In this document: piece after piece, positions 33,068 to 40,208 of the stretch
How the letters are laid out: the number at the start of each line of letters is the position of its first letter
How positions within the stretch are numbered: position 1 is the first letter of the stretch
Origin: Streptomyces wedmorensis
GTDB lineage: Bacteria > Actinomycetota > Actinomycetes > Streptomycetales > Streptomycetaceae
Direction of reading: 5' to 3'
Assembly (NCBI RefSeq): GCF_000716445.1
Contig: NZ_JNWK01000027.1
Span: 1 to 64,000 of the forward strand
DNA length: 64,000 bases
Made by a program: the position numbers and the translations under genes
Notes under the pieces: generated by a model
What the model saw: only the letters and a program-made list of their open reading frames with translations
The model's database searches: none
Told to the model about the DNA's origin: nothing

Positions 33068-33097
33068 ACGGTAGTGAGTCCCCCTCAGTGAACGCAA
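33068..33097 (-). promoter_or_regulatory. Candidate promoter of the MFS exporter
   Basis: Reading the minus strand, TTGCGT (33097-33092) is separated by 18 bases from TACCGT (33073-33068). The -35 element lies inside operator 2, and operator 1 lies just downstream of the -10, so repressor at either site would block it. Confidence 0.5.
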
Positions 33098-33107
33098 CCG
33101 TTCACTG
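33086..33107. promoter_or_regulatory. TetR-type operator 2
   Basis: A 22-base palindrome, CAGTGAACG-CAAC-CGTTCACTG, with perfect 9-bp arms. It shares its half-site with operator 1, and the centres are 46 bases apart. It lies 43 bases upstream of the regulator's start codon. Confidence 0.87.
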
Positions 33108-33149
33108 AGCGCTGCCGACGACCCGCATCGCCACAACGGAGAGATCCTG

Positions 33150-33776
33150 ATGGTTACTTCGCGCTCCGCGGCCGCCGCTCGGCCGGAAGGGGTGTCGCCG
33201 CGACGCCGCGGTCCCGTACTCGAACGGGCCATTCTCGAGGCCGCGCTCGACCAGCTCGGCAGCGTCGGCTGGAACGGTCTGACGATGGAGGGTGTCGCGG
33301 TCGGCGCGCAGACCGGCAAGGCCGCCGTGTACCGGCGCTGGCCGTCGAAGGAGGACCTCGTCGCGGACGCCCTCCAGGCCGGACTGCCCACACTCGACGA
33401 GGCCCCCGACCGCGGCGGCGTGCGCGAGGACCTGTACGAGCTCTGCCTCCGGGTCAGGGACGTCATGTATTCCAAGCCCGGCTTCGCCCTGCGAGCAGTG
33501 CTTCACGAATGCGACGCGGACTCCGCGGAACGGTTCCACGGGCTCATCGTCACCGGCGTGGTCGAGCCGTCAACCCGGCTCTTCAAGGAGGTTCTGCAGC
33601 GCGGAATCATGCGGGGTGAGGTGCGTGCCGACGCGATGGACGATCTCGTTCTGGACGTGATCCCCGCGATGATGATGTACCGATCCAAGGTGTGCGGCAG
33701 CGAATGGTCGAACGACGAGATCGCCGCCGTGATCGACCGCGTCATGGTGCCGCTGGTGCGCGCGGGACGAGGCTGA
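33150..33776 (+). CDS. TetR/AcrR-family repressor
   Basis: A 208-residue protein with start ATG 33150 and GGAGAG upstream. The N-terminal helix-turn-helix (about residues 25-70) reads AILEAALDQLGSVGWNGLTMEGVAVGAQ (broken here by family convention) followed by TGKAAVYRRWPSKEDLVADAL, the classical TetR recognition region. The C-terminal TetR_C ligand domain contains VMYSKPGFALRAVLHECDAD and MMYRSKV. It is divergent from the MFS exporter gene. Two matching palindromes in the 132-base spacer predict that it represses both the exporter and itself until a ligand binds. Confidence 0.92.
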   Translation: MVTSRSAAAARPEGVSPRRRGPVLERAILEAALDQLGSVGWNGLTMEGVAVGAQTGKAAVYRRWPSKEDLVADALQAGLPTLDEAPDRGGVREDLYELCLRVRDVMYSKPGFALRAVLHECDADSAERFHGLIVTGVVEPSTRLFKEVLQRGIMRGEVRADAMDDLVLDVIPAMMMYRSKVCGSEWSNDEIAAVIDRVMVPLVRAGRG

Positions 33777-33895
33777 GGAGGGCCCGCGGACACGATCCCC
33801 ACGGTCCCCGCGGCCGGGCGGGAAGGCCCCCCGGGGGCTCCTAGGGGAATCCGGGTATCGCGCGCGGCACCGGGCGGCGTAACCTGGCTTGCGCC

Positions 33896-34606
33896 ATGCC
33901 GTACGAACCTCCCACTCACACTGTCGAGCGATCGCTCCGCGCCACCAGCGGCGCCAAGGTCGTCGCCGGAGTCGACGAAGTCGGGCGCGGGGCGTGGGCC
34001 GGCCCCGTCACGGTGTGCGCGGCCGTCACCGGTCTGCGCCGGCCCCCCGAAGGCCTCACCGACTCCAAACTGCTCACCCCCAAGCGCCGGACCGCGCTCG
34101 CCGCGGAACTGGAGCGGTGGGTCACGGCGTACGCGCTGGGCGACGCCTCCCCCGAGGAGATCGACGAACTCGGGATGACCGCGGCCCTGCGCCTCGCGGC
34201 GATCCGGGCACTCGAAGGCCTTCCCCTACGCCCCGACGCGGTGATCCTCGACGGCAAGCACGACTACCTCGGCAGCCCCTGGCAGGTCCGCACGGTGATC
34301 AAGGGCGACCAGTCCTGCATCGCCGTCGCCGCGGCCTCCGTCATCGCGAAGGTCCGCCGCGACGCCCTCATGGCGGAGCTGGAGGCCGACGCCGAGCCGT
34401 ACGCGGCCTACGGCTTCGGCGCCAACGCGGGCTACCCTTCCCCGGTCCACAAAGCGGCACTCGAAGAGCTGGGACCCACCCCGTACCACCGGCTCTCCTG
34501 GTCGTACCTGGACGCGCTGCCCCAGTGGCGCCACCTCAAAAAGGTCCGCCTCTCCGCCGAGGCGGCCGCGCTGGAAAGCGGGGGCCAACTCGGCTTCGAC
34601 TTCTGA
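33896..34606 (+). CDS. rnhB: Ribonuclease HII
   Basis: A 236-residue enzyme that removes ribonucleotides and RNA from DNA. Active-site acidic residues are D27 and E28 in GVDEVGRG, the aspartate in [10 protein letters not shown], and the later aspartate in AKVRRDALM. The N-terminal [15 protein letters not shown] and the C-terminal extension after [15 protein letters not shown] are typical of actinobacterial enzymes. Its position downstream of nrdRJ and upstream of recQ matches the conserved order in streptomycetes. The start ATG 33896 lacks an obvious Shine-Dalgarno. Confidence 0.96.
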   Translation: MPYEPPTHTVERSLRATSGAKVVAGVDEVGRGAWAGPVTVCAAVTGLRRPPEGLTDSKLLTPKRRTALAAELERWVTAYALGDASPEEIDELGMTAALRLAAIRALEGLPLRPDAVILDGKHDYLGSPWQVRTVIKGDQSCIAVAAASVIAKVRRDALMAELEADAEPYAAYGFGANAGYPSPVHKAALEELGPTPYHRLSWSYLDALPQWRHLKKVRLSAEAAALESGGQLGFDF

Positions 34607-34736
34607 TCTTCCGGTCGCCGGGACCCGCCGCAGGGTGGCCCCATCACGCGCCCGGGGTGCACATGCGTGCCCACCCGCCGGTGCTCCGCGCAGCGGTGTT
34701 CGACCTCCATCCACCCTCCCTCCCGAGGAGCCTCAG

Positions 34737-35312
34737 ATTCACGAGAGCGCCCAGGGTCCCCGCGCCACCGCGTCGACCCCTCGTCCCGTACCCGGTCCGC
34801 GTTCCGCGGCCACTCCGCGCCCCGGACGCCCCGGACCCGGTCCGGCCGGGCCCGCGGCGCCGGCGCCGCGCCCCGGACAGACCCCGGCCAGCCGGTCGGA
34901 GAATCGTTCCGACCAGCGATCCACGCCGCAGCTCCAGCTGATCCCGGCCCCCCTCGACGGCGCGCTCGACGCCGCCGAGGAGGCGCTCGACCTGCTCCTG
35001 GAGAACGGCCGGGCACCTGGCGACGTCCTGGTGCTGACCACCGGCGACCAGCACCCGTGGGCGGCGCACGAGCTGTCCTTCGGCGAGGCCGCCTACTGGG
35101 CCCAGCAGGACACCGGTGACGACGTGTTCTTCGCGGACGCCTCCGCCGTGGAGCGGGCCAAGACCCGACCCGTGGTGATCGTCGCCCTCAACGGCGGCGA
35201 CGACGAGACGACCGCCCGCGCGCTGCCGTCGGCGATGGCCCGCGCGGGCGTGCTGCTCGTCGTCTGCGGTGATCCGCAGCGCGTCACGTCGCTTCTCGGC
35301 GCCGGCGTCTGA
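34737..35312 (+). CDS. Conserved-type protein of unknown function, possible ATT start
   Basis: The frame encodes an Arg/Pro/Gly-rich disordered stretch followed by a globular region of about 110 residues from LQLIPAPLDGALDAAEEALDL, through VLVLTTGDQHPWAAHELSFGEAAYW (split by eye), to VVIVALNGGDD and LLVVCGDPQRV. The only well-placed ribosome binding site, GAGGAG (34724-34729), lies about seven bases before ATT CAC GAG, so I place the start at ATT 34737 (191 residues). An alternative GTG at 34635 has a poor site. I recall a homologue at this position in other streptomycetes, starting MHE. The globular part loosely recalls a nucleotide-binding Rossmann-like fold; no function can be assigned. 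Confidence 0.6.
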   Translation: MHESAQGPRATASTPRPVPGPRSAATPRPGRPGPGPAGPAAPAPRPGQTPASRSENRSDQRSTPQLQLIPAPLDGALDAAEEALDLLLENGRAPGDVLVLTTGDQHPWAAHELSFGEAAYWAQQDTGDDVFFADASAVERAKTRPVVIVALNGGDDETTARALPSAMARAGVLLVVCGDPQRVTSLLGAGV

Positions 35313-35568
35313 CGACCGTCTTCGCCTGGTCTGATCCGGTCGAACCTGCGCCGGCCCGGAGCCTGCCGGGTCGGGCCGGCGCAGGGCCGGAACTGTGCGG
35401 GTCGGGCCGATGCCGGGTCGGGCCCTGGCGTCGGGTCGGAGCCTGCCGGGGCAGGACGGCTCGGATCGGTTCGGCTCGGTTCGGCACCGGCTTCGGCCGG
35501 GCGAGGGTTGTCGGGTCCTGACGTGTCGTGCCGTTGCGTACGCGGGATCGGCGTGCGGTGTGCGTGGG
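35313..35568. repeat. GT/GC-rich repetitive spacer between convergent genes
   Basis: 256 bases containing repeated gcctgccggg, gggtcgggcc and ggttcggctc motifs (for example gggtcgggcc near 35369, 35399 and 35424, and cggttcggctcggttcgg near 35470). No clean hairpin or gene was seen. Confidence 0.55.
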
Positions 35569-36198
35569 TCAGCGTGCGGCGGCCCGGCGCAGTGGCTCGA
35601 TCGCGCCGCCGGCCGTTCTCGGTGCGAGCCCGCCACGCTCGGCGGGCTCGTCGCCGAGCGGCAGGGGGGACGAGTCGGAGCTCGGCCGCCGGCCTCCCCG
35701 GCCCTCGCCGAGCACCTGCCAGCCGCCTCTGGTCAGCGTGATGTACGCGCCGCAGCGGAGCCCGTGCAGGGTGCAGGCGTCGCGGAGCCCCCACATCCAG
35801 GCCCCGTCCTCCTCCGTCCAGCGCTCGTCTCCGTCGCGGCAGTACAGCAGGACCGCGGTCCTGACGGGGGTGCGCCTCCGGAGGTCGTGCGGAATGACAC
35901 GACGCAGATGCGCCAGGAGCGCGTTGCGGAACTCCCAGCCGTCCGCGGGGACGGGACGGCGGACGAAGGAGGCACTGGCGGCGAGGCGTTCCTCGTGGTC
36001 CAGGATCGCCAGGACCGCCGTCGTGGGCGTGGGTGTGTGACGTGAGTGCAGGCCGCTGACGACCTCACGCGGATTGCGCAGCAAGGGGATTCCGGCCGCG
36101 GCCCACTCGGCGGGTGCGAGCATCCGAGCGAGGCGGCTGGCGGACTCGGACGACGATCTGAGCGAGGTGGCTGTGGGCGGAGCGAATCCGAGGGTCAC
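35569..36198 (-). CDS. Unrecognised protein, basic and histidine-containing
   Basis: A 209-residue protein with start GTG 36198, directly downstream of AAGGGAGG with a short three-base spacer. The sequence begins TLGFAPPTATSLRSSSES; the central part VVSGLHSRHTPTPTTAVLAILDHEERLAA is followed by RTAVLLYCRDGDERWTEEDGAWMWGLRDAC (split by eye), which looks like a compact alpha-beta core with a conserved acidic-aromatic segment. The C-terminus is disordered, Arg/Pro-rich. I recall a similar hypothetical beside recQ in other streptomycetes. The segment RPVPADGWEFRNALLAHLRRV resembles nothing I can name. It reads in the same direction as recQ but with a promoter-sized gap. Confidence 0.6.
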   Translation of the reverse strand: MTLGFAPPTATSLRSSSESASRLARMLAPAEWAAAGIPLLRNPREVVSGLHSRHTPTPTTAVLAILDHEERLAASASFVRRPVPADGWEFRNALLAHLRRVIPHDLRRRTPVRTAVLLYCRDGDERWTEEDGAWMWGLRDACTLHGLRCGAYITLTRGGWQVLGEGRGGRRPSSDSSPLPLGDEPAERGGLAPRTAGGAIEPLRRAAAR

Positions 36199-36426
36199 GG
36201 GCCTCCCTTCGGATACGCGCCCGCGAGGCGGGCAAGGTCGGGTGAGGGCGCACCACGGCACAGTCCTTCCGGACCGCTGACGGGCCGAGTGGGGCGGTTT
36301 CCCAATTCTTGCGGGCCCGTGCGCGAGCGGCAACGAGCAATTGAGGCCGCTGACGGGAATGAGTCGGTATGCCACTCATATCCCTGCCCAGTTGCCCATT
36401 GTTCACTCCCCGTTTCCCCTCCTGTT

Positions 36427-38610
36427 TCACCCCTGGACGGCGAGCACCAGCGGAAACACCCCTTCCGCTCCTGCCCGCCGCAGCAGCCGGGCCGCCACAG
36501 CCAACGTCCAGCCCGTGTCCGACAGGTCGTCCACGAGCAGAATCGGCCCCCCGGCGGCGGCCAGTCGCCCCGCGAGTTCGGCGGAGACCGTCAGCGTCCG
36601 CTGCAGCCCGACCACTCGCTGCGCGCTGTTGGTCCGGGAGAGCCGAAGGTCCTCTGCCTCCGGGGCGTACTCCACGACGCCGAGGAAGGGCATTCTGCCG
36701 ATCTCGGCGATCCGCTCTCCCAGGGAGCCCACCAGTCTCGGCTTGCTGTGGGAGGCGACGGTGACCACGCCGGCGGGCCTGGCCGGTGCGTCCGGTGCCC
36801 CGGAGGCCCAACCGCCGGGCCCCTTCGCCCAGTCGGCGAGCACATGGACGACGGCCTGCACGACGTCGTCCGGCACGGGCCCGTCGTGCGTACCGTCCGC
36901 GAGCAGCGGACGCAGCCGGTTCCCCCAGCCGATGTCCGAGAGCCGCCCCAGGGCCCGGCCGGCGAACGCCTGCTCGGCCGGCGGGATACGGCCCTTCAGA
37001 TCGACGCCGACCGCGGCGAGTCCCGTCGGCCACATCTTGCGGGGCTCGACCTCCACGCCGGGCCGCCCCAGCTCGCCCTTGGCCGCGTCCAGCGCCGCGT
37101 CCGAGACCTTCGGGTCGAAGCGGCTGCCCGCGCAGTTGTCGCAACGGCCGCACGGAGCGGCCTCCTCGTCGTCCAACTGGCGACGCAGGAACTCCATCCG
37201 ACAACCCGTCGACGCGGCGTAGTCGCGCATCGCCTGCTGCTCGGTCTCCCGCTGCCGCGCCACCCACGCGTACCGCTCCGTGTCGTACGCCCAGGGGCGG
37301 CCCGTGCTCTCCCAACCGCCCTTCACCCGCCGGACCGCTCCGTCCACGTCGAGGACCTTGAGCATCGTCTCCAGCCGCGTCCGGCGCAGCTCGACCAGCG
37401 GCTCCAGGGCGGGCAGGGACAGCGGGCGGCCCGCCTGCGCGAGCACGTCGATCGTGCGCCGCACCTGCTCCTCGGGCGGGAAGGCCACCGAGGCGAAGTA
37501 GCGCCAGATCGCCTCGTCCTCCTGTCCGGGCAGCAGCAGCACCTCCGCGTGCTCCACCCCTCGGCCGGCCCGGCCGACCTGCTGGTAGTAGGCGATCGGG
37601 GAGGAGGGCGACCCGAGGTGCACCACGAAACCCAGGTCAGGCTTGTCGAACCCCATGCCGAGGGCCGAGGTCGCCACCAGGGCCTTGACCCGGTTGGCCT
37701 GCAGATCGTCCTCCGCCTGCTGCCGGTCCGCGTTCTCCGTCCGGCCCGTGTACGACGAGACGACGTGCCCGCACTGGCGAAGATATGCCGTCACCTCGTC
37801 GGCGGCGGCGACCGTCAGCGTGTAGATGATCCCGGAACCCGGGAGCTCGCCCAGGTGGTCGGCGAGCCAGGCCAGCCGGTGGGCGGCGTCGGGCAGCCGG
37901 ACGACGCCCAGGCTCAGGCTCTCCCGGTCCAGCGCCCCGCGCAGCACCAGGGCGTCCGTGCCCGCGCCCGTGCCCAGCTGCTCGGCCACGTCCGCCGTCA
38001 CCCGTGCGTTCGCCGTCGCCGTCGTGGCGAGCACCGGGACACCGGCCGGCAGATCGGCCAGCATGGTGCGCAGCCTGCGGTAGTCGGGCCGGAAGTCGTG
38101 ACCCCAGTCCGAGATGCAGTGCGCCTCGTCGACCACGAGCAGACCGGTGGCTGCCGCGAGGCGGGGGAGCACCTGGTCACGGAAGTCGGGGTTGTTGAGC
38201 CGCTCGGGGCTCACCAGAAGCACGTCCACCTCGCCCGCGGCCACCTCCTGCTGGACCGTCTCCCACTCCTCCGTGTTCGACGAGTTGATCGTCCGGGCAC
38301 GGATGCCCGCCCGGGCGGCCGCCTCGACCTGGTTGCGCATCAGTGCCAGCAGCGGGGAGACGATCACGGTCGGGCCGCTGCCGCGCTCACGCAGCAGCGA
38401 GGTCGCCACGAAATAGACGGCGGACTTGCCCCAGCCCGTCCGCTGCACCACCAGGGCCCGGCGCCGGTCGGCGACCAGCGCCTCGATGGCCCGCCACTGG
38501 TCCTCGCGCAGTCTGGCCTCGCCGGTCGGGTCCGAGACGAGACGGGCGAGCACGGTGTCGGCGGCGGTCCGGAGCGAGGCGCGGTCTTCCAGCGGGTCTG
38601 AGTGGGTCAT
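36427..38610 (-). CDS. recQ: RecQ-family DNA helicase with C-terminal phosphoribosyltransferase-like domain
   Basis: A 727-residue protein with start ATG 38610. The helicase core (about 30-400) has [10 protein letters not shown] (Walker A), [17 protein letters not shown] (DExH and aromatic-rich loop), TATAN, and QQVGRAGRG (motif VI). The zinc-binding cysteines CGRCDNC follow. The last 120 or so residues are not the HRDC domain of E. coli RecQ. Instead they carry [16 protein letters not shown] and [20 protein letters not shown], the latter matching the PRPP-binding motif of type I phosphoribosyltransferases. RecQ unwinds DNA 3' to 5' in recombination repair; the extra domain suggests nucleotide sensing or a fused activity. 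The GGAGG before the ATG is only one base away, so an upstream start (TTG 38622) is possible. Confidence 0.9.
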   Translation of the reverse strand: MTHSDPLEDRASLRTAADTVLARLVSDPTGEARLREDQWRAIEALVADRRRALVVQRTGWGKSAVYFVATSLLRERGSGPTVIVSPLLALMRNQVEAAARAGIRARTINSSNTEEWETVQQEVAAGEVDVLLVSPERLNNPDFRDQVLPRLAAATGLLVVDEAHCISDWGHDFRPDYRRLRTMLADLPAGVPVLATTATANARVTADVAEQLGTGAGTDALVLRGALDRESLSLGVVRLPDAAHRLAWLADHLGELPGSGIIYTLTVAAADEVTAYLRQCGHVVSSYTGRTENADRQQAEDDLQANRVKALVATSALGMGFDKPDLGFVVHLGSPSSPIAYYQQVGRAGRGVEHAEVLLLPGQEDEAIWRYFASVAFPPEEQVRRTIDVLAQAGRPLSLPALEPLVELRRTRLETMLKVLDVDGAVRRVKGGWESTGRPWAYDTERYAWVARQRETEQQAMRDYAASTGCRMEFLRRQLDDEEAAPCGRCDNCAGSRFDPKVSDAALDAAKGELGRPGVEVEPRKMWPTGLAAVGVDLKGRIPPAEQAFAGRALGRLSDIGWGNRLRPLLADGTHDGPVPDDVVQAVVHVLADWAKGPGGWASGAPDAPARPAGVVTVASHSKPRLVGSLGERIAEIGRMPFLGVVEYAPEAEDLRLSRTNSAQRVVGLQRTLTVSAELAGRLAAAGGPILLVDDLSDTGWTLAVAARLLRRAGAEGVFPLVLAVQG

Positions 38611-38661
38611 GCCTCCATGCAACCCGATGCCTCGGACATCGCGCGAACCAGCCGCCGAACC

Positions 38662-38670
38662 TGTGGACAA
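38662..38670 (-). promoter_or_regulatory. DnaA box (minus strand)
   Basis: The minus strand reads TTGTCCACA, the preferred Streptomyces DnaA box. It lies in the divergent spacer between recQ and the DUF4192 gene, 52 bases upstream of the recQ start. Confidence 0.65.
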
Positions 38671-38703
38671 CTCGACCGGCCGGCGGATACCCCGATTCGG
38701 GAG

Positions 38704-38712
38704 TTATCCACA
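38704..38712 (+). promoter_or_regulatory. DnaA box (plus strand)
   Basis: TTATCCACA is a perfect consensus DnaA box, in inverted orientation to the box at 38662-38670 and 33 bases from it. It lies between copies of attcggga (38694 and 38723). Confidence 0.65.
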
Positions 38713-38752
38713 GGGGTTTCGGAATTCGGGAGATCACGAGACCGTCCTGACC

Positions 38753-40150
38753 ATGAACGCGAATCACCACGAAACCAGCGGACTCTCCCGTACCCAGCAG
38801 ATCACCCTGCGCGGCCCGGCGGAACTGGCCGACGCCCTTCCGTTCATGCTGGGCTTCCACCCCACCGACTCCGTCGTCCTGGTCGCCCTGCACGGCGAGC
38901 ACGGCCGCTTCGGCGGCCGGGTCAGGCTCGGCATCCCGGGCTCGCCCCGTGAATGGGCGTCGACCGCGGACCACCTCGCCGAATGCCTCGTCGAGGGAGG
39001 CAGCCGCCACGGCACCCGACCGGACGGCATCGTGGTCTTCCTCTGCCAGGACCCCGCGCCGGGCGAGACGGCCCGCCGGGTCATGGAACGACTGCGCCCG
39101 TTCGCGCAGCGGCTGCGCACCGCCTGCGGCTCCCTCGACATCCCCGTCTACGAGGCCCTGTGCATCTCCGACGGCCTCTACTTCTCCTACTGCTGCCCCG
39201 ACGCCCGGTGCTGTCCGCCGGACGGCACCCCGCTCGCCCTCAGTGGCACGTCCGTGATGGCCGCGACGGCCACGTACTCCGGAGTGCAGGTGCGCGGGTC
39301 CCTGCGGGACATGAAGGCCCGGCTCAAGCCGTCCGGCAGGCCGGGAGAGGACAAGCAGCGTGCCGCCCTCGACGCGGCCGCCGCCGCGATCGTCCCGAGG
39401 ATCCTCGAAGGCGCCGAGGGGAAGGGGCGGTACGAGGTGCGGGAGACGACACTGCGGCTCGCCCGCGAGACCATGCGCCGGTTCGTCGACCCCAAGAGTC
39501 CCGCGAGTCCGGCCGGCCCGGCGCGGCCGGCGAGGCCCGCCGGCGCGACGGCGGAGGGAGACGCGGCGGACGACGCCCTGATCGGCACCGAGGAGGCGGC
39601 CGCCCTGATCCTCGGCCTCCAGGACCGGGTCACCCGCGACCGAGCCGCCGAGTGGATGGAGGGCTGGGAGGGCACCGCGGCCCTGCGGCTCTGGCGCGTA
39701 CTGGCCCGGCGCTGCGTCACGCCGTACCAGGAGCACGCCGCCGCGCCCCTGACCCTCGCCGGGTGGACGGCCTGGTCCACCGGCGACGAGCCGACCGCTC
39801 GCGTCGCCCTCGGGCTGGCGCTCGAAGCCGACCCCGACTACGTCTTCGCCCAGCTGCTGCACCAGGCGTGCAACGAAGGACTCGACCCCGAATCCCTGCG
39901 CTCCTGCCTCAGGGTCGAACGGGACGCCCGTGCCGCCTCCGAGCAGACCGGGCCATCGGAGTCCAGGCGGGTCACGACCCGCGCCACCCGCCCGCAAGGC
40001 AGCCGGCAGACGCTCAGGAAGGCCGGACGGAGCGGCCGGCGGGAGCGCGGCCCGGCGGCCGGAGTGCGACCCGGTGGACGCGCCACGGGGAGGCCCGTGA
40101 ACAGGGCTCCCCGGCGCGACGGGCAGCGCGGCACCAGGAGCGGGCGATGA
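38753..40150 (+). CDS. DUF4192 domain protein
   Basis: A 465-residue protein with start ATG 38753; the ribosome binding site is weak. The N-terminal two thirds is the actinobacterial DUF4192 domain (LRGPAELADALPFMLGFHPTDSVVLVAL at the start, split here by eye; later YFSYCCPDARCCPP with clustered cysteines; then a helical LGLALEADPDYVFAQLLHQAC). A Pro/Ala/Gly-rich linker lies near residues 247-268. The last 60 residues are strongly basic (RSGRRERGPAAGVRPGGR), suggesting nucleic-acid contact or disorder. The gene is divergent from recQ across a spacer with two DnaA boxes. Function unknown in the whole family. Confidence 0.8.
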   Translation: MNANHHETSGLSRTQQITLRGPAELADALPFMLGFHPTDSVVLVALHGEHGRFGGRVRLGIPGSPREWASTADHLAECLVEGGSRHGTRPDGIVVFLCQDPAPGETARRVMERLRPFAQRLRTACGSLDIPVYEALCISDGLYFSYCCPDARCCPPDGTPLALSGTSVMAATATYSGVQVRGSLRDMKARLKPSGRPGEDKQRAALDAAAAAIVPRILEGAEGKGRYEVRETTLRLARETMRRFVDPKSPASPAGPARPARPAGATAEGDAADDALIGTEEAAALILGLQDRVTRDRAAEWMEGWEGTAALRLWRVLARRCVTPYQEHAAAPLTLAGWTAWSTGDEPTARVALGLALEADPDYVFAQLLHQACNEGLDPESLRSCLRVERDARAASEQTGPSESRRVTTRATRPQGSRQTLRKAGRSGRRERGPAAGVRPGGRATGRPVNRAPRRDGQRGTRSGR

Positions 40151-40208
40151 CGGCCGTGACCCTGCCGCCCGCCGACGCGTTCAGCTCTCTGGCGGAGTCG
40201 TCCGAACC

